Shown one piece after another: positions 10,399 through 19,504 of a stretch of DNA of 64,000 nucleotides (positions are counted from its first letter, which is position 1; the number at the start of each line of letters is the position of its first letter). The notes beneath the pieces are model-generated. The model did not search any database and was not told where the DNA came from. It was given only the letters and a program-made list of their open reading frames with translations. This DNA is from Shewanella aquimarina (lineage in GTDB: Bacteria > Pseudomonadota > Gammaproteobacteria > Enterobacterales > Shewanellaceae). A program made the translations under genes and the position numbers. The DNA lies in NCBI RefSeq assembly GCF_023349185.1, contig NZ_JAKIKY010000013.1:84679-148678 (forward strand). Reading direction: 5' to 3'.

Positions 10399-12123
10399 CT
10401 AGTGCTGATGACCGCTGCTAAGACGCATCAGGCTGCCCTTCAGGCTCGCCTCTGAATCGAGCAGGAACTGACCCGAGGTCACCACCTGTTCGCCCTCCTC
10501 GATACCGCTTAAGATCTCCGCCTTGCCCTGCGACATCATGCCGACGGTGACCTTGCGGGCCAGGAAGCTGCCATCACCCTGCTTGACGATGACGCGGTTC
10601 TCTTTACCCGTCTGGATCAGGGCTTCCTGAGGGATCACCAGCACATCCTCGTTCGGACCGCCGTAGATCTCTATCTTGGCCAGGGTATTGGGACGCAGGG
10701 CCACCTCGTTATTGGCCAGCACAATACGCACCCTAAGGCTGCGGGTCACGGGATCCAGCTCGGGATAGATGTAGTCAATCTTGCCCTCTATGCCCTTAAG
10801 ATCCATGGCTGGCACAGAAACCTCTGTGGGTTGGCCTATGGCAAGCCAGCTCTGCTCATTCTCGAACACATCGGCAATCACCCACACCTTGGAGAGATCC
10901 ACCACAGACATCACCTCTGTGGCGGGTTGAATATACATGCCATCACGCACGGTCAGCGCCTTGACGATACCGTCTGTCTTGGCGTAGAAAGGCACCCGGT
11001 ACTGGGTCTGTTTGGTCTTGGCGAGCTGTTTAATCTGCGCCTGATTCATCCCCAGTAACTCCAAGCGTAGCCCCGCCTTACGTACTAGGTCTTGATAATT
11101 GCGGCTCTCCTTGGAGCTCTGCAGGCTGCTAAGCGCCAACAGGTAATCATCCTGAGCGTTGATCAGATCCGGCGAGTAGATCTCATACAGCAGCTGCCCC
11201 TTGGTGATCTTGTCGCCCACTGAATCTATGGCCAGCTTCTCTATCCAGCCGTTGACCCTGGCGTGCACATGGTTGATCTGGCTCTCGTCGTACCCTATCT
11301 GACCCACTGTCTGGACAAACTTCCATAGGGTATCTTTCTCCGCCTTGGCCACCTTAAGCGCCAGGGCCTGCTGCATGCTGCCAGAGACATCTATCTCAAT
11401 CTGCTGCGCATCGGCCGACATCTCCACCTTCTCCAGATTCATGCCACAGATAGGACAGGTACCAGGCACATCGCTAACGATATGGGCATGCATGGGGCAG
11501 ACATATTTGATCGACGGCTCACCGGTAAGGGGAGCAGGCTTTGCCTGGGCCAAGGGGTCGTGTTGGCTGTGATCCATCTCGGCCTGTGCCTTAGTGCTAA
11601 TCGACTCCTCTTCCTCCTCGGCCACCAGGAACATGTTGCACTTGGGGCAGCGGCTTCCCGGCTCGTGGCTGGTCTCCTCGGGATGCATAGGGCAGACATA
11701 GGTCACCTCATGGCCGGCCGTCAAACTCTTCTCATTCGTCTCGGTTTCCTGCTCTACCAGGAACATGTTGCACTTAGGGCAACGGCTTCCCGGCTCGTGG
11801 CTGGTCTCCTCGGGATGCATAGGGCAGACATAGGTCTTCTGCTCATGCCCGGCCGTCAAACTCTTCTCATTCGTCTCGGTTTCCTGCTCTACCAGGAACA
11901 TGTTGCATTTGGGGCAACGGCTTCCCGGCTCGTGGCTGGTCTCCTCGGGATGCATGGGGCAGACATAGGTCTTCTCTCCCGCCGCATGTTGGTGCGCCTC
12001 GTGTCCGTGGGCCGTGTTGGCCTCTAGCGCCTGGGTATGGCCCAGCTGCGGAGTCGCCACCATAAAAAGACTCAAAAGATAAGCGAGCTTTTGGCCTCTA
12101 TTTTTCGAATTTACCTGACTCAT
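10399..12123 (-). CDS. cusB: CusB-type periplasmic adaptor with four N-terminal metal-binding domains
   Basis: 574 residues. The C-terminal part, from about residue 240, is a normal membrane fusion protein (barrel-sandwich and beta-barrel, for example VNGWIEKLAIDSVGD). In front sit four copies of the heavy-metal-binding motif Y-V-C-P-M-H...C-P-x-C-x-M at about residues 52-78, 97-122, 141-167 and 207-231; adaptors usually carry one or none. The first three are almost identical in DNA as well, spaced 132 and 135 bases. His-rich stretches precede and separate them. The protein begins with a hydrophobic export segment near residues 12-30. Probable role: capturing periplasmic Cu(I)/Ag(I) and handing it to CusA. 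Confidence 0.9.
   Translation of the reverse strand: MSQVNSKNRGQKLAYLLSLFMVATPQLGHTQALEANTAHGHEAHQHAAGEKTYVCPMHPEETSHEPGSRCPKCNMFLVEQETETNEKSLTAGHEQKTYVCPMHPEETSHEPGSRCPKCNMFLVEQETETNEKSLTAGHEVTYVCPMHPEETSHEPGSRCPKCNMFLVAEEEEESISTKAQAEMDHSQHDPLAQAKPAPLTGEPSIKYVCPMHAHIVSDVPGTCPICGMNLEKVEMSADAQQIEIDVSGSMQQALALKVAKAEKDTLWKFVQTVGQIGYDESQINHVHARVNGWIEKLAIDSVGDKITKGQLLYEIYSPDLINAQDDYLLALSSLQSSKESRNYQDLVRKAGLRLELLGMNQAQIKQLAKTKQTQYRVPFYAKTDGIVKALTVRDGMYIQPATEVMSVVDLSKVWVIADVFENEQSWLAIGQPTEVSVPAMDLKGIEGKIDYIYPELDPVTRSLRVRIVLANNEVALRPNTLAKIEIYGGPNEDVLVIPQEALIQTGKENRVIVKQGDGSFLARKVTVGMMSQGKAEILSGIEEGEQVVTSGQFLLDSEASLKGSLMRLSSGHQH
11627..11968 (-). repeat. Three near-identical in-frame repeats in cusB
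   Basis: The segment starting AGGAACATGTTGCA on the plus strand occurs at 11627, 11759 and 11894, each time followed by about 70 nearly identical bases. Spacing of 132 and 135 bases is in frame, so each copy adds one metal-binding domain of about 44 residues. Near identity at synonymous positions points to recent duplication. Confidence 0.9.
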
Positions 12124-12146
12124 AATGCCTCATCTCCACTCATAAA

Positions 12147-12686
12147 CTAGTGATGCTTGTGGCCGCTATCGGCGCTCGCCACAGGCTCAAGGAACATGCC
12201 ACACTTAGGACATGAATCCCCTTTCGCCCCCTTCACTTCTGGATGCATAGGGCAGTGATAGCCTTGCTTAGCCATATCGTGTTGATGCTTATGTTTAGGG
12301 CAGTTGTCGCATGACTTACCGGCCTTGGCCGTCTTGGCCTTTTCCAGGTTCATGCCACACTTAGGGCAGGTGTCGCCCTTGGCGCCTTTCACCTCTGGGT
12401 GCATAGGACACTCGTAACCGCCTGCCTTGTCGGCCTTAGCATGTTGATGGTGAGGACACTTGTCGCAGTCCTTACCATGGTGCTTGGCCGTGGCATGGTG
12501 CGCCGCGGGCTCCAGGTTCATGCCGCACTTAGGGCAGGTATCGCCCTTGGCGCCTTTCACTTCAGGATGCATGGGGCAGTCATAACCTTGTTCGGCCGCC
12601 GCAGCATGATGCTGCTCGGCGAAGGCCATTGGGGCCGTGCTCACAAAGATAAACGCAGTTAAAATCAGACTGATCAGGGTTTTCAT
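12147..12686 (-). CDS. Periplasmic protein made of three CPMHPE metal-binding domains
   Basis: 179 residues with a signal peptide ending APMAFA. The mature protein is three copies of CPMHPEVKGAKGD(T/S)CPKCGM at about residues 35-59, 91-116 and 143-167. They are joined by His/Cys linkers containing CDKCPHHQH and CDNCPKHKHQH, and the tail is His-rich (GHKHH). No other domain is visible. It is the first gene of the cus unit, 23 bases before cusB. It may act like CusF as a soluble metal chaperone or sponge, although it is not a CusF homologue by sequence; that role is inferred. Confidence 0.8.
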   Translation of the reverse strand: MKTLISLILTAFIFVSTAPMAFAEQHHAAAAEQGYDCPMHPEVKGAKGDTCPKCGMNLEPAAHHATAKHHGKDCDKCPHHQHAKADKAGGYECPMHPEVKGAKGDTCPKCGMNLEKAKTAKAGKSCDNCPKHKHQHDMAKQGYHCPMHPEVKGAKGDSCPKCGMFLEPVASADSGHKHH

Positions 12687-12955
12687 CTATGGACTCCATC
12701 AAAGGATGACCGCATAACACGCGTAACGCTTACGCGACTTAAGCCTAAAACAGTTAAATTAAGCTAATTAATATGCGGCTAATATAATTCATTTTTCGTT
12801 AAACATCAGTGAAGTAAATATTGAGGCGCACCCGGCGAATGGAGAGTCTCCAAGACAGCGGGGTTAAATACGCCAATACACCTAGTAAAACGTTGATAAA
12901 AAATAGGTATATCGATTTAGACTCGGACGGCCCGTCTACCAGGCGCCACAGAAGA

Positions 12956-13363
12956 TCAGGCGATCGGCGGTCGGAAGGCTGAGCCTAAAGAGATAGAGTG
13001 GAAATGAGGCATTTGAGTGGCCAGGATAGACTCGGAACCGGCTACGCCAGGCCAGGGCGTAACGGTAAACAGCGTGCCTGTCACAGAGATCACCATGCAG
13101 TGATTACAATCTCCCTTACAAAATCCTTTGCCTTCACAGCAATGCTGAGCAGCGGGAAGCACATTTTGCTCATCATCGCAGCAGTGAGATTGCATCTTTG
13201 CACCGTCATCATGACAGTTATCGCCATTATTCATCTGCATCATAGGCATTTCATCCGCCTGCGCGTAGGGGATCATCGCCATGCCATTAGCCAACAACAC
13301 CTGGCCCAGCAAAGCGAGCAGTGTGAAGATGACTAACGTGTGATGCCTAAGCGTTTGACGCAT
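12956..13363 (-). CDS. Cys/His/Met-rich exported small protein
   Basis: 135 residues. A hydrophobic N-terminal segment (VIFTLLALLGQVLLANGMA) looks like a signal peptide. The middle is rich in potential metal ligands: MPMMQMN, HDD, HCCDDE, HCCEGKGFC and CNHCM. The C-terminus ends with SLGSAFRPPIA, a tail reminiscent of DUF2946-type proteins found beside copper genes. It stands 269 bases upstream of the cus unit on the same strand, so a metal-related role is suggested by context only. Between it and the cus unit (12687-12955) I see only promoter-like AT-rich sequence. Confidence 0.6.
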   Translation of the reverse strand: MRQTLRHHTLVIFTLLALLGQVLLANGMAMIPYAQADEMPMMQMNNGDNCHDDGAKMQSHCCDDEQNVLPAAQHCCEGKGFCKGDCNHCMVISVTGTLFTVTPWPGVAGSESILATQMPHFHSISLGSAFRPPIA

Positions 13364-13468
13364 GATGTAACCCTATAATGAGATGATCCAAGTCTATCAC
13401 GATATCAAGATGAGGCCTTGATAAAACTCACATTTCCAATATATCAAGGTCATCTAAATCGAGCGGCA

Positions 13469-13906
13469 TTACTTCGCCAGCCAGATCTTTTCCATCAACT
13501 CCTGATGGTTCATCAGGGTAAGCTCCTGCTGCCGACCATTTTGCGACACCAAGCGCGCCTTAGGTGCATCTATGAAGGCCTCTGCGTCCTGCTGACTCAA
13601 TATCTCGGGCAACACCAGGCGATAGGCATCATCAGCTTTGACATCTAAGGTTAAATAGAGCGGCTGCGAGGTCACCCAGACACCGGAATCATCGGCGTTA
13701 TCGGCAAAGATGTCGCGATAGACCAGCTCCACCAGCTGCTTACCCGAATCTAAGGTTAAGACACTCTGCTGATGACCTAGCTTAACGTCTCCACCTTGCA
13801 CCTGTATCTCGTCGGGCAGAGTGAGGCTGGCGGCGCTGGCGGCGTTAACCATGGCTAGGGCAAGGAAAGTGCTAAGTGTGCTGGTAAAGATATGACGTGT
13901 TTTCAT
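13469..13906 (-). CDS. DUF2057 family exported protein
   Basis: 145 residues with a signal peptide ending AASAA. The mature N-terminus SLTLPDEIQVQGGDVK is characteristic of DUF2057 (YccT-like) proteins, which start with a short beta strand and a statement of length-like repeats. It is shorter than the ~220 residues of many family members. Function unknown; periplasmic or membrane-associated. It lies between the two Cys-rich small protein genes on the same strand. Confidence 0.65.
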   Translation of the reverse strand: MKTRHIFTSTLSTFLALAMVNAASAASLTLPDEIQVQGGDVKLGHQQSVLTLDSGKQLVELVYRDIFADNADDSGVWVTSQPLYLTLDVKADDAYRLVLPEILSQQDAEAFIDAPKARLVSQNGRQQELTLMNHQELMEKIWLAK

Positions 13907-14034
13907 AATCGACTCCCATCAGGCATAGGCCTGACAAATTGGCAAATTGTTGGCCACGCCATATGAGGTTAGCGGCGCGGCAGATTCGTATTCGAGCTTT
14001 GTACGTGCGTGTTACGCGGGTTGAAGACGAACCA

Positions 14035-14469
14035 TTAACCAATGGGAGGGGGTGATAGGGGGGTGAGATCGGCGGTCTGTAGCGACCAACCAGTGGTCAC
14101 AATCAGACCAGACACAGGCTGAAAGGCCAATGATGGCACGCTGGCGCTCAGATTACCTAGGGTCGAGGCGCAGTGGGTCATGCAGTCGCCTGGGCCCATT
14201 GCGGCGCACAGAGCCTCGCAATCCACCAGCGAGTTGTCGCCGGACATCTTGCACACCTGTCCCTGATGAGACATCTGCATGCCGGCCTTTACGGCTTGGG
14301 TGACCTGTGTCATCTCCTGGCTCATGACCTGACTCATATTCTGAGCCATCGCCATATGATCGCCCTTCATCATAGACATGAGTGCACTGGGCATGGCCAT
14401 GGCTGGTGTCAGAATAAACTGACCCAGTAGGGCGATGATCAATACAAACTTGCCGAAGATACGTGTCAT
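14035..14469 (-). CDS. Met/Cys-rich exported small protein
   Basis: 144 residues from the ATG at 14469. An in-frame ATG at 14574 would add 35 residues, but the signal peptide (FVLIIALLGQFILTPAMA) starts cleanly at the inner ATG; neither start has an obvious Shine-Dalgarno. The mature protein is Met-rich (MPSALMSMM, MAMAQNMSQVMSQEMTQV) and then carries cysteines in VCKM, DCEALC and CMTHC. It ends LSPPPIG, similar in position to the RPPIA tail of the protein at 12956-13363. Function unknown; a copper-related role is suggested only by composition and neighbours. Confidence 0.55.
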   Translation of the reverse strand: MTRIFGKFVLIIALLGQFILTPAMAMPSALMSMMKGDHMAMAQNMSQVMSQEMTQVTQAVKAGMQMSHQGQVCKMSGDNSLVDCEALCAAMGPGDCMTHCASTLGNLSASVPSLAFQPVSGLIVTTGWSLQTADLTPLSPPPIG

Positions 14470-14697
14470 ATAAGCGAGAAAAACGTCATTAATTGAACCT
14501 GAATTACCATGATAGACAGGCGCCTTTAAAAAAGGTTCACTACCCATTAAATTATTTTTCCATTTCGCGAACAATCGTCATATTAGCAATAGATAATAAC
14601 CCCATAAAATCCAACAAAATCATTACTAAATAGTAAAAGTTGCGACGAACTTGTCATGTCATGGTCTTTACTATAACTTTAGTAAATGCGCATATAT

Positions 14698-14713
14698 TAT
14701 GAGCGATTTCACA
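14698..14713. promoter_or_regulatory. Possible CRP site upstream of cymA
   Basis: TATGAGCGATTTCACA matches the TGTGA-N6-TCACA CRP consensus at nine of ten defined positions, about 150 bases before cymA. A 12-base perfect palindrome AGAGCTAGCTCT follows at 14740-14751. CRP controls anaerobic respiration in Shewanella, which fits, but the site is inferred from sequence alone. Confidence 0.4.
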
Positions 14714-14863
14714 AAATCTTGCTTATGTAAGATAGAGTTAGAGCTAGCTCTCATTTTACGGTTTTAAAGCCAGATCAAGCGGCGTCTTCTGGTTATACTC
14801 TCAGCTACAGAGATGCATTAAATATAATAGATATAATAAACATATTATTTTGGAGATAGAGTG

Positions 14864-15427
14864 ATGAACTGGCGTGCACTATTCAAACCTAGCGCGAAAT
14901 ACTCAATATTTGCCCTACTCGTGGTGGGTATTGTAGTCGGTGTTGTGGGCTACTTTGCGACACAACAAACTTTACATGCAACCAGTACAGATGAATTCTG
15001 TATGTCTTGCCACAGCAACCACTCTCTGAAAGATGAGGTGATGGCGTCGGCTCACGGCGGCGGAAGTGCGGGCGTAACCGTTCAGTGTCAAGACTGTCAC
15101 TTGCCACACGGCCCGGTTGACTACCTGATCAAGAAGATCATCGTATCTAAAGATCTATACGGCTTCCTCACTATCGACGGCTTCAACACTCAAGAGTGGT
15201 TGGATGAAAACCGTAAAGAGCAGGCTGACCTGGCACTTAAATACTTCCGCGCTAACGACAGCGCTAACTGTCAGCACTGTCACACTCGTATCTACGAGAA
15301 CCAGCCTGAAACCATGAAGAAGATGGCGAAGAGAATGCACGCCAACAACTTCAAGAAAGATGCTGACAAGCGTAAGACTTGTGTAGACTGTCACAAAGGC
15401 GTTGCTCACCCTTATCCTAAGGGATAA
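14864..15427 (+). CDS. cymA: CymA, tetraheme quinol dehydrogenase (NapC/NirT family)
   Basis: 187 residues with one N-terminal transmembrane helix (about residues 13-32) and a periplasmic domain with four CXXCH haem sites at 46-50, 75-79, 136-140 and 173-177. Length and sequence match Shewanella CymA, which takes electrons from menaquinol and feeds periplasmic terminal reductases (fumarate, nitrate, metals). GTG at 14861 precedes the ATG, but GGAGA spacing and the family length favour the ATG at 14864. Monocistronic, with its own terminator. It is a candidate electron donor for the cytochrome and flavoprotein encoded at 53.5-55.4 kb. Confidence 0.95.
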   Translation: MNWRALFKPSAKYSIFALLVVGIVVGVVGYFATQQTLHATSTDEFCMSCHSNHSLKDEVMASAHGGGSAGVTVQCQDCHLPHGPVDYLIKKIIVSKDLYGFLTIDGFNTQEWLDENRKEQADLALKYFRANDSANCQHCHTRIYENQPETMKKMAKRMHANNFKKDADKRKTCVDCHKGVAHPYPKG

Positions 15428-15466
15428 TCCGCCAGCCTGACGGCAATCTTAGATTGCAATCTTGAT

Positions 15467-15504
15467 CGAAAAACGCCTGATGATAGTCATCAGGCGTTTT
15501 TGTT
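15467..15504 (+). terminator. cymA terminator
   Basis: AAAAACGCCTGATGA and TCATCAGGCGTTTTT form a long perfect stem followed by more T residues, about 40 bases after the cymA stop. Confidence 0.9.
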
Positions 15505-15563
15505 TTTGCAGACCTAAAATGTGCGCCGCGATTGGCGACGCTGACAGACGCTAAGACAAGCTT

Positions 15564-15725
15564 ATACCAATCACAGTAAACATGTGATCAGAAATAGCGC
15601 AGGAAAAACGCTTGAGAACAAAGCAGGATTTTTAGATAAGTAGTTATTCTACAATTAAAAATACTAATACAGTTATCGAGCGTTTTAACAAGCTAGAATG
15701 ATCAATTATTTATTACGATTGGTAT
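15564..15725. mobile_element. MITE-like element with ATACCAATC terminal repeats
   Basis: The element starts ATACCAATCACAGTAAA and ends with the reverse complement of ATACCAATCGTAATAAA, so the 17-base ends match at about 14 positions. It is 162 bases long, AT-rich and has no coding capacity. A partial copy in the opposite sense lies at 20207-20292. The right end runs into the TAA stop codon of the thioesterase gene. Confidence 0.6.
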
Positions 15726-16201
15726 TATTTAGGCAGGCTCACATAGGTGCCCAGGAACTGGGCGCAGCACTGCTCGCCGCAGTAGAGGCTCACCTCTAGC
15801 TTCACCTTGGCCCGCTTACCTTGGCCTAACAGGCTCAGCTCCCCATCCTGCTCATTGGCCTTGGGCCAGGTCACCCGCGCCTGAGGCGATTCCCCCACGG
15901 GGGCTAGATAACGAATATCCGCCTTGCCTAGGACGATATCCCCTTCGACGCCAGCAAGTCGCTGCTGCAACCAAACCATGCCCCAGCCGGTCAGTGTCAT
16001 CAGGGTATAGATGCTGCCAGCAAACATGGTGTGATGCAGGTTGATGTTAGGCGCCAGCGGCGCACTCACCGTCAGGGTCTGCCCTTCATAAGTTTTTGGG
16101 GCTATCTGCATGAAGGCGCTGACGGGGATCGTCTCATGCCAGGTGCGCTGCAGCTCGCCGAGTAGTTCCTCTATCTGTTCTGGTTCTTCTGCCTTAGACA
16201 T
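15725..16201 (-). CDS. YiiD C-terminal-type putative thioesterase (hotdog fold)
   Basis: 158 residues from the ATG at 16201, which has AGGTG at good spacing; a GTG three codons earlier is possible. The sequence NLHHTMFAGSIYTLMTLTGWG resembles the hotdog-fold helix of the YiiD C-terminal thioesterase family (PF09500). Substrate unknown, probably an acyl-CoA. The start lies a few bases from the dtd stop, so both are likely one transcript. Its stop codon lies at the edge of the MITE-like element. Confidence 0.75.
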   Translation of the reverse strand: MSKAEEPEQIEELLGELQRTWHETIPVSAFMQIAPKTYEGQTLTVSAPLAPNINLHHTMFAGSIYTLMTLTGWGMVWLQQRLAGVEGDIVLGKADIRYLAPVGESPQARVTWPKANEQDGELSLLGQGKRAKVKLEVSLYCGEQCCAQFLGTYVSLPK

Positions 16202-16206
16202 AGTGA

Positions 16207-16644
16207 TCACACCTGCAGATTAAAGGTGACCGGACCGTCGTTGATCAGGCTCACCTGCATGTCGGCGGCAAACTCGCCGGTCTGCACGGGCAAGCCCTGT
16301 GCGGCGCAGTAATCGACAAACGCCTCATAGAGGTGCTTCGCCTGCTCTGGGGTTCCGGCGCCGGAGAAACTCGGGCGCAGGCCGCGGCCGGTATCCGCCG
16401 CCAGGGTAAACTGAGAAACCACCAACAGACTCCCGCCCACCTGCTTGAGATTAAGGTTCATCTTGCCCTGTTCATCGCTAAACACGCGGTAGCTCATCAC
16501 CTTGGTGGCGAGCTTCTCCATCTTGGCCTGGTCGTCTTGACGCTCCACGCCCAGCAAGACCAGGAGGCCCTTATCTATGGCGCCTATGGTCTGGCCATCC
16601 ACATCCACCTTGGCCTGCTTCACTCTCTGTATTAAGGCAATCAC
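16207..16644 (-). CDS. dtd: D-aminoacyl-tRNA deacylase
   Basis: Hydrolyses D-aminoacyl-tRNA and mischarged glycyl-tRNA(Ala) in the cytoplasm. The family motifs SQFTLAAD and NDGPVTF (the Gly-Pro motif) are present. A GTG start at 16644 gives 145 residues beginning MIALIQRV, as in E. coli Dtd. A GTG two codons earlier would add two residues. AGGAG lies upstream. Confidence 0.95.
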   Translation of the reverse strand: MIALIQRVKQAKVDVDGQTIGAIDKGLLVLLGVERQDDQAKMEKLATKVMSYRVFSDEQGKMNLNLKQVGGSLLVVSQFTLAADTGRGLRPSFSGAGTPEQAKHLYEAFVDYCAAQGLPVQTGEFAADMQVSLINDGPVTFNLQV

Positions 16645-16703
16645 TACCACTCGACTCCTATTGCTTAACGCTTATCACGGCTACGCCCGTAGCCCTTATA
16701 CTT

Positions 16704-17252
16704 CTAGTTGGCTGACATCACGGGAATGGGTTTAATCAACTGCTCAGCGCTGTTGGGCAGGGCCTGCCCCACCCTGATTAGGGCATCATCTGTCCAGATA
16801 AGAAAACGGCGCAGCTCCTCCAGCTCCAGGGTGCCAACAAAGGTCGCCGCCCCCTGTACCTGAATCACCTTGCCCTCCTCCCTCAGGGTGAACTTAGCGA
16901 AGTTGAGCTTATCGTTCAGAGTGCCGATCAGCGCCACCAGCTCTTGGGAGCCTACCAGCTTAGGGCTCACCGCGTAGAAACGGCTCGCCAAGATACGGTC
17001 TATTCCCTCTGGATTCAGGCTTGGCTGCAGCACAAATTGATGATTCCCCAGCTGCACGCCCACCTTATTCGGCCCCACCTTCTTAGCCAGATAATTCTTA
17101 TTGATCAGCGACACCAGCAGGGCATCTGTGGCCAGCTCATCGCTCATGCCGCTAAAATAGACCCGCTCAGGCACCGGCTGGGGCGTACGCTCGGTCGCCA
17201 ACACATTAGTGCATACTACAAGCGCCAAAACGGCGATCAGTTTCTTCTTCAT
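16704..17252 (-). CDS. Exported protein, possible YbjN-like fold
   Basis: 182 residues with a signal peptide (MKKKLIAVLALVVCTNVLA). The middle and C-terminal pattern of short strands and an amphipathic helix (LEELRRFLIWTDDALIRVGQ) resembles YbjN/chaperone-like folds, but I am not sure of the family. Function unknown. It sits between dtd and the peptidase gene on the same strand. Confidence 0.55.
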   Translation of the reverse strand: MKKKLIAVLALVVCTNVLATERTPQPVPERVYFSGMSDELATDALLVSLINKNYLAKKVGPNKVGVQLGNHQFVLQPSLNPEGIDRILASRFYAVSPKLVGSQELVALIGTLNDKLNFAKFTLREEGKVIQVQGAATFVGTLELEELRRFLIWTDDALIRVGQALPNSAEQLIKPIPVMSAN

Positions 17253-17292
17253 GATATCTGCTTCCTTTAGGCTATGACGCTTTACTTGTCTG

Positions 17293-18249
17293 TTACTTGT
17301 CTTCTTTACCGGCGGCCAGATAACGCCCCATCTGAGTCACCGCCTCGGCGACCGCCCGGCACATCTTGCTGTCGGCGAGGGTATGATAGCCCCCCTTCAC
17401 CAGGCGTGACCTCAATAGGCTAGGACCGTGTTCCACCAGAAACTCATCCACCAGACGCTGCGGGCAGACCCAGTCCAGCTCCCCCTGCAATATGATGGTT
17501 GGGCAGATGAGATCCCCACCTACCTTCTTCATCAGCTGATAGCCGCCAAAATATTGATTGCGGGCATAATGCAGCTCCACTCTCGCCAAGGCTCCGCCCT
17601 GCTCGGCCAGGGCCTCGCTTAACTCGAAGCCGGGGACGGCCAGGGCCAGCTCCCAACGGAGCCAACGCCATACACTGCTACGGCGAACCTCGGCATCCTG
17701 ATGGCTAAATCCGGTCTCGAAATGATCAAACAACTGCTCGAGAGACTCCCCATGTCCGGCGGCAAACTGGCGATACTCACCGGAGAAGATCTGCGCCGCG
17801 CCGCCCCGGCCATAAAGCCATTGCATCCCCTCATATGAAGGAATGAACATGCCCCAATAGATCTGTGACAGCACCCGCTCAGGATAGACGCAGCTATAGA
17901 GATACCCCAGGGTCGCGCCAAAGGAGCCGCCGAGCAGACACCAGGCCTCGACACCCGCCCAATGACGCACGCGCTCGATATCTTTGACCAGGCTGGGAAA
18001 GTCATTATTGGCCAGCTCGCCACAGGGCTTGGAACGACCCGCGGCGCGCTGATCCAGCAGGTAGATATGAAATCCGCGGTCGATAAACAGCCTCAACTCG
18101 AGGGGATTACAGCCGGCACCCGGCCCACCATGCAGATAGAGCACGGGAATGCCCTGGGGATCACCATATTGCGCCAGAAACAGGTGGTGCCCCTCGCCGA
18201 CATCTATCCAATCCTGACGGATCAGCGGATGCGACTTAGCCGGACTCAC
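17293..18249 (-). CDS. Proline iminopeptidase-like alpha/beta hydrolase
   Basis: 318 residues. The oxyanion motif HGGPGAG, the [10 protein letters not shown] segment (usually DQRGxGRS) and the nucleophile elbow [10 protein letters not shown] match the S33 proline iminopeptidase family. Catalytic Asp (GELDWVCP) and His (GGYHTL) follow in order. It would release N-terminal proline from peptides, although the altered DQR segment leaves substrate open. It overlaps the yihY-type gene by four bases, so the two are translationally coupled. Confidence 0.8.
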   Translation of the reverse strand: MSPAKSHPLIRQDWIDVGEGHHLFLAQYGDPQGIPVLYLHGGPGAGCNPLELRLFIDRGFHIYLLDQRAAGRSKPCGELANNDFPSLVKDIERVRHWAGVEAWCLLGGSFGATLGYLYSCVYPERVLSQIYWGMFIPSYEGMQWLYGRGGAAQIFSGEYRQFAAGHGESLEQLFDHFETGFSHQDAEVRRSSVWRWLRWELALAVPGFELSEALAEQGGALARVELHYARNQYFGGYQLMKKVGGDLICPTIILQGELDWVCPQRLVDEFLVEHGPSLLRSRLVKGGYHTLADSKMCRAVAEAVTQMGRYLAAGKEDK

Positions 18250-19181
18250 CGCTTGGACTCGTCGAAATGCTCATCAGGCTCATCATCTGCCAGCTCCTTG
18301 TTCACCAGATCCATCAGACGCTTATCCAGATATTCAGGCATGGCCGCGGTGATCTCGGCGCCGATCAGGACGATGATCCAGGAGAGATACACCCAGACGA
18401 AGAGGATGGGTATGGTCGCCAGGGCACCATAGATGGCCTCATAGGCAGGAAATTCGGTGAGGTACAGGGCGAAGCCCTTCTTGCCCAGCTCAAACAGCAA
18501 CGCCGCGACAATGGCGCCGAGCAGGGCGTGGAAAAACTTCACCTTGGTATTGGGCACCACCATGTAGATCAGCAGGAAGGTGGCAACCGAGAAGAACATG
18601 GGCAGACGCTCTACCAGGAGCGGCACCACACCACTGAGATCCGTGCCGCTAAACAGCTTGAGCGACACCACATAAGAGGTGGCTACCAGGCTGGCCCCCA
18701 TCAACACGGGCCCTAAGGTCAGCACCATCCAGTACATGGAGAAGGAGACCACCATGGAGCGCTTCTCCGTGGTGCGCCAGATGCCATTGAGCGACTTGTC
18801 GATATTGGAGATCAGTAAGATAGCTACCACGACCAGGGCACCGATACCCACAGCCGTGCCCTTAGAGGCGTTGGCGACAAACTCGTTGATATACATCTGC
18901 ACGCTATCCCCGGCAGAGGGGATGAAGTTGTCGTAGATGAAGGTCTCGATATGGCTGCGGATCCCCTTAAACACAGGGAAGGCCGACAGCATAGACATGG
19001 TCACCGCCACCATGGGCACCAGAGAGAGCAAGGTAACGTAAGCCAGGTGACCCGCCCGCATATTTATCTGGTCTTCCGCGACACGCTGCTTTAGATGTAT
19101 CATGAACTGCCAGATACCCAGCATGATCGAACGAAGCAGGCTCACATCTATTCTATTTATCACGTTATTCTCTTGATTCAA
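18246..19181 (-). CDS. YihY/BrkB (UPF0761) inner membrane protein
   Basis: 311 residues with six hydrophobic segments. The sequence [19 protein letters not shown] near the N-terminus and [19 protein letters not shown] near the C-terminus are hallmarks of the YihY/virulence factor BrkB family. The family has no firmly established transport substrate. It overlaps the peptidase gene by four bases. Confidence 0.9.
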   Translation of the reverse strand: MNQENNVINRIDVSLLRSIMLGIWQFMIHLKQRVAEDQINMRAGHLAYVTLLSLVPMVAVTMSMLSAFPVFKGIRSHIETFIYDNFIPSAGDSVQMYINEFVANASKGTAVGIGALVVVAILLISNIDKSLNGIWRTTEKRSMVVSFSMYWMVLTLGPVLMGASLVATSYVVSLKLFSGTDLSGVVPLLVERLPMFFSVATFLLIYMVVPNTKVKFFHALLGAIVAALLFELGKKGFALYLTEFPAYEAIYGALATIPILFVWVYLSWIIVLIGAEITAAMPEYLDKRLMDLVNKELADDEPDEHFDESKR

Positions 19182-19258
19182 GTGGGGTTAACTGCGTATC
19201 TTGGTACAGTAAGATTACAAGTTTAAAGACACTAGATACAAGTGTAAGGAATAAATTG

Positions 19259-19480
19259 ATGTCCCAACAAGGTTCGGCTGGCAACGTGATTGCCGCCATC
19301 GCAAGCTTCTTCTTCCCAGGCCTGGGCCAATTAGTACAAGGACGCATCCTGGCGGCACTCCTGTTTTGTGTCGTGACCATAGTGGGCTATGCCCTGTGGT
19401 GGTTGATCGTCCCTGCCATCATAGGCGGTATCGCTCACCTGTGGAGCATCATAGACGCCGCTAAATTCAAGGCCGACTAA
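19259..19480 (+). CDS. Small TM2-like membrane protein
   Basis: 73 residues with AAGGA at good spacing before ATG 19259. A TTG codon directly before the ATG is less likely to be used. Two hydrophobic segments are visible, the first with FFFPGLGQLVQGR, which resembles TM2-domain proteins. Function unknown. It lies 24 bases before the DUF2959 lipoprotein gene and is probably co-transcribed. Confidence 0.75.
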   Translation: MSQQGSAGNVIAAIASFFFPGLGQLVQGRILAALLFCVVTIVGYALWWLIVPAIIGGIAHLWSIIDAAKFKAD

Positions 19481-19504
19481 CCGTCTAACAAGGAAATCGT
19501 CAGG

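Noticed and set aside
12147..12686. CusF homologue
   Set aside because: CusF is a small OB-fold protein; this one consists only of three CPMHPE domains, so only a similar role can be suggested.
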